A stretch of DNA of 64,000 nucleotides from an uncultured Paracoccaceae bacterium (GCA_934500835.1 CAKSTR010000010.1:124001-188000); one strand, 5' to 3'. Positions 51,768-61,379 are shown, numbered from the stretch's first letter. Notes: generated by a model from the letters alone, not told the origin. Numbers and translations are program-made.

Positions 51768-52739
51768 CTAGATGTCGAGCTCGAGCACATCGCCAACCGC
51801 GCGCGAGACGCAGACCATCATGTAATCCCCCTCCTCGCGCTCTTCGGGGCTGAGAACGCTGTCGCGATGGTCGGGGGTGCCTGCCAGAACCCGGGTTTCA
51901 CAGGTGCCGCAAATGCCGTCACGGCAGGAGCTTTCCACCTTGATCCCCGCCTGCCGCAGCACCTGAAGAACGCTTTTGTCTGCCGGCACATGAAGGCGTA
52001 GCCCCGTCGAACGGCAGATCACGTCAAACGGGCGGTTCACCAGTCCCGGAACTGCCGGCGCTGCGGCGAAACGCTCGATCCGAAGCTGCCATCGCGCGCC
52101 CGCGTTCTGCTTTTGCAACGCGTCCAGCAAGGGCCCCGGGCCGCAGGAATAGACCGTGGTTTCTTCCCCGAGGGACGACAGAAGCCTTGGCAGATCAAGC
52201 AGCCCGGCTTCGTCATCGCAATGATAGCGGATGCGATCCTGCGCCAGCGCGGCCAGCTCTGTCATGAAAGGCAGCCGCGCCCGGTTGCGCGCCGCGACGA
52301 TCAGTTGCCAGTCACGCCCTTCCGTCTCCGCAAGGTGCGCCATCGGCAGGATCGGCGTGATGCCGATGCCCCCGGCGATGAACAGCGTCCTCTCTCCCGG
52401 TGTGAAGGGAAAATGGTTCCTTGGCGCGCTGAGCGCGATTTCATCTCCGACCTGCAGCCGGTCGTGAACCCAGGCCGAACCGCCGCGGCCATCCGGCTCG
52501 CGCAGGATGCCGAGGCGGTATTCCGACAGGTTCGCCGGATCGCCGCACAGCGAATATTGCCGGATCAGCGGCTCGCCGTCCCGCCCGGTGCCGGGCAGGA
52601 CCAGATCGACATGCGCCCCGGGCGCCCAGGCGGGAAAACGCCCCGCACCCACCGGCGCCAGCACCAGCCGCAGGATACCCTCTCCGGCAGGGTCGATCCT
52701 TGCAACCCGGGCGGCGATGCGCTGCGGCTGGCCCATCAT
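51768..52739 (-). CDS. Oxygenase reductase, PDR/VanB type (FMN, NAD, [2Fe-2S])
   Basis: A 323-residue electron-transfer protein. An FMN-binding barrel (RQYSLCGDP, about 60-68) is followed by an NAD-binding domain (FIAGGIGITPILPM, about 118-131; YSCGPGPLLDAL) and a C-terminal plant-type ferredoxin with C-x4-C-x2-C (SSCRDGICGTC) plus the distal Cys in MMVCVSRA. This is the domain order of phthalate dioxygenase reductase. It passes electrons from NADH to the Rieske oxygenase encoded just upstream, with a four-base overlap. Confidence 0.93.
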   Translation of the reverse strand: MMGQPQRIAARVARIDPAGEGILRLVLAPVGAGRFPAWAPGAHVDLVLPGTGRDGEPLIRQYSLCGDPANLSEYRLGILREPDGRGGSAWVHDRLQVGDEIALSAPRNHFPFTPGERTLFIAGGIGITPILPMAHLAETEGRDWQLIVAARNRARLPFMTELAALAQDRIRYHCDDEAGLLDLPRLLSSLGEETTVYSCGPGPLLDALQKQNAGARWQLRIERFAAAPAVPGLVNRPFDVICRSTGLRLHVPADKSVLQVLRQAGIKVESSCRDGICGTCETRVLAGTPDHRDSVLSPEEREEGDYMMVCVSRAVGDVLELDI

Positions 52740-53947
52740 TCGGCAGCTTGAACCGTTGCGCGGGCGCGGGCCTCTTCGGCGGCGTATTTGCGCACCAGCC
52801 AGGTCTGAAGCCGTTTGATCACCTCTTCCTCGGGTGCCAGCGGACCGCGGGCCGAGAAGCTGGAGTTGTACCCCTGCTGGCAGCTGCGCCAGGCGTAGAG
52901 GTCTTCCTCCATCACCGGCGCCAGATCCTTGACCTCGCGTTCATATTTCTCGCGGAAATCTTCGCGGGCCAGGGTGGACTCGGGATACATCCAGCTGACC
53001 GCATAAAGCGACTTCTGCGCGCCCATCGGCAGCCACAGGAAGTACTTCACCTTGTCGGGCATGGCGACGATCAACAGGTTCGGCGCCACCGTCACATAGC
53101 TGAGCTGGGTGCGCTCCTGATCCGTCAGCCCGGCCATCGGCGGCTGAAGGATCGTCTTGGTATGGGTCGGTGCCGCATCGCGATGCGTGCTGCACAGGTT
53201 GTAGGAAATGACACCCTTTTCAAGGTCGTTGAACTCGACCGCCTCGTCGAGGGTCTGGCCGCGGTTGAGGTCATACATATCCCCCCAGGAACTGGAGTGG
53301 AGATACATGCAATGGTAGCACTCATCGTTGAAGATCTTCCAGTTCCAGTCGAATTCCTCAAGATGCAGCGGATCGGCCCCGCGCAGCGCGGCCATGCCGT
53401 AATTGCGAAGCTGCTGACCCAGTTTCGCCAGCCGCTCGCCCACCGGCGGCAGGCTTTCATCCATGGTCATGAACACGAAACCTTCCCAGATCTCGGTGCG
53501 GATGCGCGGGATGCAGACATGGGCGACGGATTCGCCATCTGCCCCGCCATCGGTCAGACCCGGAGCCCCGATCAGCTTGCCGGACAGGTCATAGGTCCAG
53601 GCATGAAGCGGGCAGCGCAGACGGCGCAGAGTGCCACGCCCCTCGACAAGGATCATCCCGCGGTGCTGACAGACATTGGCCAGAACCTGAACCTTCCGGT
53701 CGCGGTCGCGCAGCACGATCAACGGGTCTTTCCCGACCCGGATCGTATAGTAGTCGCCCGGGTTCGGAATCTCGCTGGCATGGCCCACGCAGAACCATTC
53801 GTGCCGCCATACGGCGTTCATTTCAAAATCAAAAAACTCATCGCTGGAAAAGACGCTCGCCGGCAGCGCAATGACATTCGCTGCGTCCAGCGTGCTGGAG
53901 TGCAGGTCTTCAAGCGGGATGGGAGAGGTTAGGAGAGGCTGATTCAT
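52736..53947 (-). CDS. Rieske non-heme iron oxygenase, alpha subunit
   Basis: A 403-residue oxygenase. The Rieske centre is CQHRG (about 93-97) and CPLHAWTYDLSG (about 112-123). The mononuclear iron site lies in NDECYHCMYLHSS (about 208-220), with the third ligand Asp/Glu toward the C-terminus (VMEEDLYAWRSCQQG). The C-terminal domain resembles N-demethylating Rieske enzymes of the betaine/carnitine type more than aromatic dioxygenases, but this is an impression. No beta subunit is present, as in alpha-only demethylases. First gene of the minus-strand operon; LysR lies divergent. Confidence 0.9.
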   Translation of the reverse strand: MNQPLLTSPIPLEDLHSSTLDAANVIALPASVFSSDEFFDFEMNAVWRHEWFCVGHASEIPNPGDYYTIRVGKDPLIVLRDRDRKVQVLANVCQHRGMILVEGRGTLRRLRCPLHAWTYDLSGKLIGAPGLTDGGADGESVAHVCIPRIRTEIWEGFVFMTMDESLPPVGERLAKLGQQLRNYGMAALRGADPLHLEEFDWNWKIFNDECYHCMYLHSSSWGDMYDLNRGQTLDEAVEFNDLEKGVISYNLCSTHRDAAPTHTKTILQPPMAGLTDQERTQLSYVTVAPNLLIVAMPDKVKYFLWLPMGAQKSLYAVSWMYPESTLAREDFREKYEREVKDLAPVMEEDLYAWRSCQQGYNSSFSARGPLAPEEEVIKRLQTWLVRKYAAEEARARATVQAAE

Positions 53948-54041
53948 CTGGAAACCCTCATGGATAGGTCACTGCATGACCTGTTCGCTTGGGCTATGGC
54001 TACAAGCCAGATGCACCTTTGAGAAACATCGATAATTCAAC

Positions 54042-54066
54042 GATAGATGAGATTTTCTCGTCTATC
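54042..54066. promoter_or_regulatory. Inverted repeat, likely LysR-type operator
   Basis: GATAGATGAGA (54042-54052) and TCTCGTCTATC (54056-54066) are complementary at ten of eleven positions around a three-base spacer TTT. The site is in the 220-base divergent gap between the Rieske gene (start 53947) and the LysR gene (start 54168), about 95-100 bases from each start. A weaker palindrome with ATCG/CGAT arms is at 54029-54045. Position and symmetry fit a LysR binding site controlling both directions. Confidence 0.6.
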
Positions 54067-54167
54067 CGCGCCCCCGGACACTTGCGATACCCCTTCGGCG
54101 CAGGCAGGATGATCAGGGAAATGACCTGACGCGCCGGACCTGACGGCAAGCAGGCAGGACAACGGAA

Positions 54168-55073
54168 ATGGCGGCAGGCAACCTTATGCACCTGAACGGG
54201 CTGCGGGTCTTCACCGTCGCCGCGACCCATCTGAATTTCGCGCTTGCCGCGAAAGAGTTGAACGTTTCACCCTCGGCCATCAGCCATCAGATCCGAACGC
54301 TCGAGGACTATCTCGGAACGAAACTTTTCCTGCGCGAAGCGCGGCAACTGGCGCTGACCCAGGAGGGCGCGCATCTCTACCAGCGCCTGTCCGGCCCATT
54401 CCGCGATATCGCATCAGCCATCGATCAGATCCGCCAGCAAAGCAATTCCCGTCAGGTGAACCTTATCTGTCGGCCTTTCTTCTCCAGCTTCTGGCTTGCG
54501 TCCCGGCTGCAATCCTTCTGGGCGGCGCATCCCCGGATCCCGCTGAACCTCATCCACCAGAATTTCCTCTCGCCACACGATTTCGAGCGCGCCGATCTGG
54601 CCGTGGTCTGGGGCAAGTCGCCACCGGACAACATGTCTTACGTCCCGCTGGTCGTGGGCGGGCTGTCGCCAATCATGCATGTCTCGCTGGCCGGACGGAT
54701 GGGCGTGCCCCGATTCCCGGAGGAGCTGAAGAACTTCACGCTGCTGCATGAAGAAAGCCGGTTGGGCTGGACGGAGTGGTTCGAGCACGCGGGCGTCGCG
54801 CATATCGAAGGCCTGCAATCCTATCTGATCGACGACACCAATGTCCGCTATCAAAGCATGATCAGCGGCCAGGGTATCATGCTGGGTGCAGCGCGGCTCT
54901 TGCGACCGCAGATCGAGACGGGGGAACTGATCCAGCCCTTCGAGATCGTGCTGTCGGACTACCGCTATTGGCTCGTCTGGCCCGAGGGCCGGAGCCTGTC
55001 CACACGCTGCCGACAACTGATCGACTGGCTGCAAAAAGAAGCGGCTTTGACCGTCGTCAGTGAGGCATCCTGA
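54168..55073 (+). CDS. LysR family transcriptional regulator
   Basis: A 301-residue LysR-type regulator with an N-terminal winged helix (LRVFTVAATHLNFALAAKELNVSPSAISHQIRTLEDYLGTKLFLRE, about 12-57) and an effector-binding domain (about 95-295). The GcvA-like pattern LNVSPSAISHQIRTLE is clear. It is divergent from the Rieske operon and upstream of the amidase gene, so it probably controls one or both. The start at 54168 is not fixed; ATG 54186 is possible. Confidence 0.9.
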   Translation: MAAGNLMHLNGLRVFTVAATHLNFALAAKELNVSPSAISHQIRTLEDYLGTKLFLREARQLALTQEGAHLYQRLSGPFRDIASAIDQIRQQSNSRQVNLICRPFFSSFWLASRLQSFWAAHPRIPLNLIHQNFLSPHDFERADLAVVWGKSPPDNMSYVPLVVGGLSPIMHVSLAGRMGVPRFPEELKNFTLLHEESRLGWTEWFEHAGVAHIEGLQSYLIDDTNVRYQSMISGQGIMLGAARLLRPQIETGELIQPFEIVLSDYRYWLVWPEGRSLSTRCRQLIDWLQKEAALTVVSEAS

Positions 55074-55442
55074 TCTGCGCGGACCGCAGACGGAGCCTGG
55101 ACATTCCAACCGCTCCCCTTCGCCCGACCACGAAAAAACGGCCGGATATGGGGCCACAGGCGTGCTGCGCCTTCCGCGCGGCTCCGGGTGCCGCCAGTGC
55201 CAAAACGCCATCTAAGCCCCGGAAATCAGAGAGCAAAGCTGCCTTTTCTGCGGTGATAACTCTTTAGGGTTATGGCGAGTCAGCGATCGCGGCTTCCTAA
55301 ATGTGGCACAAACAAGAAGCGGGCAGCGCATGCCCGGATTCCTGTCTCGCGTCTCATGGGACGTGGTGCTCTTACCCGTGCGATCCCGTCACTCGGCCTG
55401 CAGGTTTGCGACCTGGGCCGAACCAGAAATGCTAGGAAAACG
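55074..55442. other. Intergenic region between LysR and amidase genes
   Basis: 369 bases. Directly after the LysR stop is a hairpin TCTGCG-CGGAC-CGCAGA (55074-55090) without a T-run, a possible weak terminator. The frame of the amidase is open through 55272-55442, but that part has no amidase character and its only ATGs (55272, 55356) would add an odd Arg-rich N-terminus. A less GC-rich patch around 55240-55275 may hold the amidase promoter. Confidence 0.45.
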
Positions 55443-56723
55443 TTGAACACGTTCGCCCGAAATACTGCCCGCGAAAGGGTCGAGGTCTGCATCGCCCGGA
55501 TCGAGGCAGAGGAGCCGCAATTGCAGGCCTTTGTCCGCTGGGACGCGGCGCAGGCGCGGGCAGAGGCGGCCGACATCGACAAGCGCCGCCCCGAAGCGCC
55601 GCTGGCGGGGCTGACGCTGGGGGTAAAGGACATCGTCGATGCCCTTCCCTATCCGACGGAATGCGGATCGCCCATCCATCGGGGCAGGGTTCCGGCATCC
55701 GATGCCGCCGCCGTGGCACGGTTGCGCGCAGCCGGCGCGGTGGTGATGGGCAAGACGGTCACGACCGAATTCGCCTTCTTCTCCCCCGGTCCGACCCGCA
55801 ATCCCCACGATCACCGCCGCACCCCCGGCGGATCGTCCAGCGGCTCTGCCGCTGCTGTCGCCGCGGGGTTTATCGACGCGGGACTGGGATCGCAGACGGC
55901 GGCGTCGATCACTCGCCCGGCCTCTTTCTGCGGGGTCGTCGGCTTCAAGCCCAGTTTCGGCAGCTACAGCCTGGCCGGAGTCGGTGGACTGGCGCCATCG
56001 TTCGATACTCTGGGCGCGCTGAGCCGCAATGTGGCGACAATGGCCTCGCTGCACGCGGTCCTGGCCAATCCGGCGCAGGTGCCTGCGGTTACCAACGTGC
56101 TGACCCCGCGCCGCATCGGGATCTGCCGGACGCCGTGGTGGTCCGAGGCAGAGCCCGCGACGCGCAACGCCATCGCCGAAGCAGCCGCGGCTTTCGGTGC
56201 GGAAACCAGCGTCGAAGACGTCGAGATGACGGGTTTCGACGACGGCGCGTTCCTCCACGCCGAGATCATGGCCTACGAAGCGGCGCGGACGCTGGCAGGC
56301 GAATATGCCGGGCGGGTCGAAGATCTCAGTCCGGTCCTGCGCCGGATGCTGGACCACGGGATGCAGATCGGCCGGTCCGAACATGTCCACAACCTGCGCC
56401 GCGCCGAGGATTTGCGCGCCCGTATCCGCCCGCTGACCGACCGCTTCGATGTCCTGCTGGCACCTTCCGCCGTCGGAGAGGCGCCGATGGGACTGACCGC
56501 GACAGGCGATCCGATCTTCAGCCGGCTGTGGACGCTGCTGCGCCTGCCGGCCATCTCGCTGCCGGGCTTCATCGGCCCTTCGGGGATGCCGGTCGGCGTG
56601 CAGCTTCTTGCGGGTCTCTACGAGGACGAGCGGCTGCTGGCCCACGCGCTCTGGGCCGAGGCGCTGATGCCCCGACCCGCGCCGCCTCGACCCGCGCCGC
56701 CCGGCCCATCCGTCGGGACCTGA
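55443..56723 (+). CDS. Amidase signature family hydrolase
   Basis: A cytoplasmic amidase of about 426 residues that hydrolyses a C-N bond. The Ser-cisSer-Lys triad is visible: Lys in LGVKDIVDALPYPTECGSP (about residue 62), cis-Ser in GGSSSGSAAAVAAG (about 130-143) and nucleophile Ser in GSQTAASITRPASFCG (about 150-165), where most family members have GTDTGGSIR. The start is uncertain: TTG 55443 with AGGA upstream is chosen; ATG 55356 or 55272 are in frame. The C-terminus ends in a Pro/Arg-rich tail made by a short tandem repeat. It is followed closely by the aldehyde dehydrogenase gene. Confidence 0.82.
   Translation: MNTFARNTARERVEVCIARIEAEEPQLQAFVRWDAAQARAEAADIDKRRPEAPLAGLTLGVKDIVDALPYPTECGSPIHRGRVPASDAAAVARLRAAGAVVMGKTVTTEFAFFSPGPTRNPHDHRRTPGGSSSGSAAAVAAGFIDAGLGSQTAASITRPASFCGVVGFKPSFGSYSLAGVGGLAPSFDTLGALSRNVATMASLHAVLANPAQVPAVTNVLTPRRIGICRTPWWSEAEPATRNAIAEAAAAFGAETSVEDVEMTGFDDGAFLHAEIMAYEAARTLAGEYAGRVEDLSPVLRRMLDHGMQIGRSEHVHNLRRAEDLRARIRPLTDRFDVLLAPSAVGEAPMGLTATGDPIFSRLWTLLRLPAISLPGFIGPSGMPVGVQLLAGLYEDERLLAHALWAEALMPRPAPPRPAPPGPSVGT
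56673..56701. repeat. Short tandem repeat in the amidase C-terminus
   Basis: CGACCCGCGCCGCC occurs at 56673-56686 and 56688-56701 (period 15, one base between). It encodes a repeated Arg-Pro-Ala-Pro-Pro unit at the end of the amidase. In-frame slippage would change only the tail length. Confidence 0.7.
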
Positions 56724-56759
56724 CCCTTTTTCGACTTTTCCCTATCGCAAGGAACACCC

Positions 56760-58250
56760 ATGCCCAGCCCCACCAAGACAGACTGGCTTGAGCGCGCGCA
56801 GAAGCTGACCCTTCGGACCGAGGCCTTCATAGGCGGCAAGTTCCAGCCTGCGGCCAGCGGACGGACCTTCGACAACATCAGCCCCGTCACCGGCAAGCTT
56901 TTCGGCAAGGTGGCGGCCTGCGATACCGAGGATGTGGATCGTGCCGTCGCCTCGGCCCGCGCGGCCTATGAAAGCGGCGTCTGGTCCAACGCCGCACCGG
57001 AAGACCGCAAGGCCGTGCTGCTGCGGCTGGCCGGGCTGGTGCGCGACCATCTGGACGAGCTGGCGCTTCTTGAAAGCATGGACATGGGCAAGCTGGTCAG
57101 CGATGCCCGGACCTACGACATCCCCGGCGCCGCCAGCCTGTTCCAGTGGTATGGCGAGGCGATCGACAAGATCTATGACGAGATTGCACCGACCGGGCCG
57201 GGCAACCTGGCGTTGGTGCGCAGGCAGTCTCTGGGCGTGGTGGGGGCCGTTGTGCCGTGGAACTACCCGCTCGACATCGCCACCTGGAAATGCGCCCCCG
57301 CATTGGCCGCAGGCAACTCCGTCGTGCTGAAACCGGCCGAGCAATCCCCCCTGACGGCGCTGCGTCTTGCCGAACTGGCCATCGAGGCCGGCCTGCCCGA
57401 GGGTGTGCTGAACGTCGTGCCGGGAACCGGGCTGGAGGCGGGGCGCGCCCTTGGCCTGCATATGGATGTCGATTGCCTGGCCTTCACTGGATCGACCGCA
57501 GTGGGCAAGGCCTATCTGGGATATGCCGCGCAGTCGAACATGAAGCAGGTCTGGCTGGAATGCGGCGGCAAGTCGCCCAACCTGGTCTTTGCCGATGCCG
57601 AGGATCTGGAGGCCGCAGCCGAAATGGCGGCCTTCGGCATCTTCTTCAATCAGGGTGAAATCTGCTCGGCGAATTCGCGTCTTCTGGTGCAGAACTCGAT
57701 CAAGGACGCCTTCCTGGAGAAGGTGGTCGAAAAGGCGGCCGGGTTCCGCCCGGGCAACCCGCTCGATCCTGCCTCGACCATGGGCGCCATCGTCGACCGC
57801 CGCCACAGCGACCGGATCGAGGCTGCGATCGATGCGGGCCGGGCGACGTCACGACTGGTCAGCGGCGGCGAACGGCAGACCATTGATGGCAGCGATTGCT
57901 ATATCACGCCCACGATCTTCGCCGATGTCGACCCCGACAGTGCGCTGGCCCGCGACGAGATTTTCGGCCCTGTCCTTGCCGTTACCGGATTTGACGACGA
58001 GGCGCAGGGCATCGCGCTGGCCAATGACACGATCTATGGCCTGGCGGCCTCGGTCTGGACGGGAAGCATTTCGCGCGCGCATCGCGTTTCGGAAAAGCTG
58101 AAGGTCGGCACCGTCTCGATCAACACGGTTGACGCGTTCAGCGCGCAGACACCTTTCGGCGGCGTCAAGCAATCCGGCATGGGCCGGGATCTATCGCTGC
58201 ATGCCTTCGACAAATACACGGCGCTGAAAACGGTCTGGATCAAATACTGA
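56760..58250 (+). CDS. Aldehyde dehydrogenase (PuuC/BetB-like)
   Basis: A 496-residue NAD(P)-dependent aldehyde dehydrogenase that oxidises an aldehyde to its acid. Visible motifs: PWNYPLDIATWKCAPALAAGN with the catalytic Asn, FTGSTAVGK (cofactor loop), LECGGKSPN with the general-base Glu, and FNQGEICSANSR with the nucleophile Cys (about residue 305). The N-terminal LRTEAFIGGKFQPAASGRTF resembles the gamma-glutamyl-aminobutyraldehyde type (PuuC). It lies 36 bases after the amidase and before the betaine-type transporter, fitting oxidation of an imported amino alcohol or amine. Confidence 0.92.
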   Translation: MPSPTKTDWLERAQKLTLRTEAFIGGKFQPAASGRTFDNISPVTGKLFGKVAACDTEDVDRAVASARAAYESGVWSNAAPEDRKAVLLRLAGLVRDHLDELALLESMDMGKLVSDARTYDIPGAASLFQWYGEAIDKIYDEIAPTGPGNLALVRRQSLGVVGAVVPWNYPLDIATWKCAPALAAGNSVVLKPAEQSPLTALRLAELAIEAGLPEGVLNVVPGTGLEAGRALGLHMDVDCLAFTGSTAVGKAYLGYAAQSNMKQVWLECGGKSPNLVFADAEDLEAAAEMAAFGIFFNQGEICSANSRLLVQNSIKDAFLEKVVEKAAGFRPGNPLDPASTMGAIVDRRHSDRIEAAIDAGRATSRLVSGGERQTIDGSDCYITPTIFADVDPDSALARDEIFGPVLAVTGFDDEAQGIALANDTIYGLAASVWTGSISRAHRVSEKLKVGTVSINTVDAFSAQTPFGGVKQSGMGRDLSLHAFDKYTALKTVWIKY

Positions 58251-58424
58251 TCCCAACCGGCCCCGAGGGCCGAAATGGCCACGCTTCTTCTGGAAAATCA
58301 TCATCGGAGGCAATGGATCTGATCCGGCCGCCTCCGACCAGACCAGAACCGGCCGATCAATCCATCTGCCGGCTCATCCGCCTCTCAATAAAAAAACCAA
58401 GCAACCGCAACAGGGAAATCAAAA

Positions 58425-59375
58425 ATGAAACAGACCTTCCTGAAAGCCATGGCCCATCGCCCCTTGCGTGCCGGATGCGCCGCACTGATTGCCGGCTCGC
58501 TGATCGCTTCGGCGGCGTCGGCATTCAGTCCCGAATCTGACGATCCGATTCTGGTGGCGCAGCATGACTGGGCCGGCAGCGAGTTTTCCACCAAGCTGAT
58601 GGTTCGGCTGCTGCAGGAAGCCGGCTACAACGCCCGGGCCGTCACCATCGACAGCTATTCTGTTTTTACGGCTTTGCAGAACGGCGACATCACCATGGAA
58701 GTCGAAGCCTGGGTTACCAGCCATCCCGAAGCCCCTGCTTTGGTTGAAGAAGGGCTGATCACCGATAGCGGAGAGCTTGGCCTGAGGTCCACCGATCGCT
58801 GGTGGTATCCTGAATATGTCAAGGAACAATGCCCCGGACTGCCAGACTACAAGGCCTTGAACGACTGCGTCGCGCTTTTCGCCACGACCGAGACCGGCGA
58901 CAAGGGAAGGCTTCTGGCGTTCCCCGAAGACTGGGAAGGCAATGACGAGGAACGGGTCGCCAATCTTGGCCTGGATTTCGAAGTGGTCCATGCCGGTTCC
59001 GAAGCGGCGCTTCTGGCCGAAGTGAAATCCGCCGAGCAGCGAAAGATCCCGATCCTGGTCTGGCTTTATGAGCCGCACTGGGCGCCGGTGGTCTACAAGG
59101 GCGAATATGTGGATCTGCCCGCTTACACACCCGAATGCTATGAAAGCGAAAGCTATGCCTGCGAAAAGCCCGACGGGCCGATCCTGAAACTTTCCTGGCC
59201 CGGCGCCAAAGAAAAATGGCCGCGCGCCGAAAAGATCTTTCAGAACTTCGTGCTGAACAAGGACGAATACGTTCAGGCCATCATCGACATCAGCCTGGAA
59301 GGCAAGTCGGTCGATGAGGCAGTCGAGGCCTGGGTTCAGGGCAACAAGGACCGCTGGACGGCCTGGCTCCAGTAA
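58425..59375 (+). CDS. Glycine betaine/choline-type ABC substrate-binding protein
   Basis: A 316-residue periplasmic binding protein of the OpuAC/ProX family for quaternary amines. Signal peptide about 1-33 (LIAGSLIASAASAFS). The segment VAQHDWAGSEFSTKLMVRLL and the later ITMEVEAWVTSH and VWLYEPHWAP supply the aromatic residues that normally cage a trimethylammonium group. The permease gene starts directly after its stop codon. The ligand could be choline, glycine betaine or a related compound. Confidence 0.9.
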   Translation: MKQTFLKAMAHRPLRAGCAALIAGSLIASAASAFSPESDDPILVAQHDWAGSEFSTKLMVRLLQEAGYNARAVTIDSYSVFTALQNGDITMEVEAWVTSHPEAPALVEEGLITDSGELGLRSTDRWWYPEYVKEQCPGLPDYKALNDCVALFATTETGDKGRLLAFPEDWEGNDEERVANLGLDFEVVHAGSEAALLAEVKSAEQRKIPILVWLYEPHWAPVVYKGEYVDLPAYTPECYESESYACEKPDGPILKLSWPGAKEKWPRAEKIFQNFVLNKDEYVQAIIDISLEGKSVDEAVEAWVQGNKDRWTAWLQ

Positions 59376-61379
59376 ATGAGCGTGCGTGGTGCCATGGCAT
59401 ATGCCTCAACTGTTTCTGCGTCCGGTACGGTCATGACCCTGCGGCGCATCACCCTGATCGCCAGCTTCGGGATCATCGCCGGATTATATGTGCTGGCACC
59501 ATACCTGCCCGATTGGGTGACGGCCTGGCCACGCGATCTGGTGTTGCCCGTGGCAAAAACCATTACGGCCGCGATCAAATGGCTGGCAGATACCGCGATC
59601 CTTGGGGGCGTGTCCCTCAAGGATCTGACCCGCGCCTCATCGAAGCTGATCGAGTGGCCGACCACCGTGATTCAGATCTTCCTTGTCAGCGGCATCACCC
59701 AGGGCTTTGGCGCACAACAGGTCGTGTTGGTGCCGCCCTTGTCCTGGCTTGGGATTGCAGCCGCAACCGTGCTGCTCGGCTGGCGCCTGGGTCGACTGCG
59801 GCTGGCGCTGTTCAGCCTGTTCACGGTGGGATACCTGCTGGTGTTCGGCCTGTGGCAAAGCGCGATGCAGACGTTCTCGATGCTGATCATCGCGGTTCCG
59901 ATCGGCGCGGCGACCGGGCTGTGGCTGGGTATCCTTCTGTGGCGACGGCCCCGGATCCAATCCGCCGCACTGATCGGCTTTGATCAGCTGCAGACGATTC
60001 CGGTCTTCGCCTATCTGGTTCCCATCATCATCTTTTTCGGCCTCGGCTATCCGCCGGCCATCCTCGCAACAGTGATCTACGCTGTTCCGGCGATGATCCG
60101 CACCACCGTTGTCGGCCTGAACCTGGCACAGCAATCGGTCGGCGAACTTTCCAGATCGGTAGGCTGCAGCCGGAGGCAGGAACTGTGGACGATCCTGATC
60201 CCCACTGCCCAGGCAGAACTGCGGGTAGGCGTGAACCAGATCGTCATGCTGTCCTTTTCCTGTACAGTTCTGGCATCATTGGTCGGCACCGACGGGCTGG
60301 GATACGACATCCTGACCGCGCTGCGCCAGCTGGACATCGGCCGCGGTCTTGAGGCCGGGCTGGGTATCACGCTGGCCGCGATCCTGCTGGATCAGATGTT
60401 TCAAAGCTCGGTCGATCGCCGCACCGGACCGCGCATGCCCCTGCGGCGCTTTCTGTCGATCATCGCGCTGGTGCTGCTGGTCCCGACGGCGCTTTCCCTG
60501 GTCCAGCCGTGGCTGGCCACCTACCCGGCCGAATGGAACCTCTCGACCGGCGCCTTCGCGGATAGCGTGGTCGAATGGATCAACGTCAACCTGGCCTGGT
60601 TGATGGACGGCATCAAGACCGGCTTGCTCGTCTATTTGCTGATCCCGGTGAAGACCTTCATGACCGGCATCCCATGGACGGTGGGTGTGCTGTTGATCGG
60701 CTGGCTGGGCTATCTGGTCGGGGGCTGGCCGCGTGCGGCTCTGGTCGGGTCGCTGATGCTGGTCATCGCCGCGGTCGGGCTGTGGCAGGTCACCATGCTG
60801 ACGATCTACCTGTGCTCCGTCTCGGTGATCATGGCCTCTGTGGTGGGTATACCACTGGGCGTCGTGGCCGGACGCAGCCCTTCGATGGCCCGGATCATCC
60901 TGCCCGTCGTTGATACGCTTCAGACACTGCCGTCCTTCGTCTATCTGATCCCGGTGATCATGTTCTTCGGCTCGGGCGAGTTTCCGGCCTTCGTGGCAAT
61001 CGCGGCTTACGCGGTCTGCCCCGCGGTCCGTCTTACCGAACTGGGCATCCGCCAGATCCCGGTGTCGCTGCGCGAAGCGGGGACGCAGCTCGGGATGACC
61101 TCCATGCAGCGGCTGTTCAAGGTCGATCTTCCGGTGGCCGCGCCGCAGATCCTGCTGGGCCTGAACGGCACAATCGTCATGGCGCTGGCGATGCTGGTCA
61201 TCACCGCGCTGATCGGCACAAAGGATCTGGGGCGCGAGACGCTGAATGCGCTGGCCAAGGTCGATCCGGGCAAGGGCCTTACCGCGGGCCTGGCAGTCGC
61301 CTGTCTTGCCGTGATTGCAAACCGTCTTGTCGGAGGACTGGCGGAAAAGCGGCTTGCCGCACAAAGACCACGAAACTGA
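59376..61379 (+). CDS. Betaine/choline-type ABC permease, double-length
   Basis: A 667-residue inner-membrane protein containing two permease domains in tandem: the first around 120-345 (QTIPVFAYLVPIIIFFGLGYPPAI, AELRVGVNQIVMLSFSC), the second around 430-655 (TLQTLPSFVYLIPVIMFFGSGEFPAF, APQILLGLNGTIVMALAML). Each half repeats the ProW/OpuAB pattern, so one chain may replace a homodimer. The start follows the binding-protein stop codon with no gap. The ATPase gene comes after a GMC dehydrogenase gene. Confidence 0.9.
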   Translation: MSVRGAMAYASTVSASGTVMTLRRITLIASFGIIAGLYVLAPYLPDWVTAWPRDLVLPVAKTITAAIKWLADTAILGGVSLKDLTRASSKLIEWPTTVIQIFLVSGITQGFGAQQVVLVPPLSWLGIAAATVLLGWRLGRLRLALFSLFTVGYLLVFGLWQSAMQTFSMLIIAVPIGAATGLWLGILLWRRPRIQSAALIGFDQLQTIPVFAYLVPIIIFFGLGYPPAILATVIYAVPAMIRTTVVGLNLAQQSVGELSRSVGCSRRQELWTILIPTAQAELRVGVNQIVMLSFSCTVLASLVGTDGLGYDILTALRQLDIGRGLEAGLGITLAAILLDQMFQSSVDRRTGPRMPLRRFLSIIALVLLVPTALSLVQPWLATYPAEWNLSTGAFADSVVEWINVNLAWLMDGIKTGLLVYLLIPVKTFMTGIPWTVGVLLIGWLGYLVGGWPRAALVGSLMLVIAAVGLWQVTMLTIYLCSVSVIMASVVGIPLGVVAGRSPSMARIILPVVDTLQTLPSFVYLIPVIMFFGSGEFPAFVAIAAYAVCPAVRLTELGIRQIPVSLREAGTQLGMTSMQRLFKVDLPVAAPQILLGLNGTIVMALAMLVITALIGTKDLGRETLNALAKVDPGKGLTAGLAVACLAVIANRLVGGLAEKRLAAQRPRN

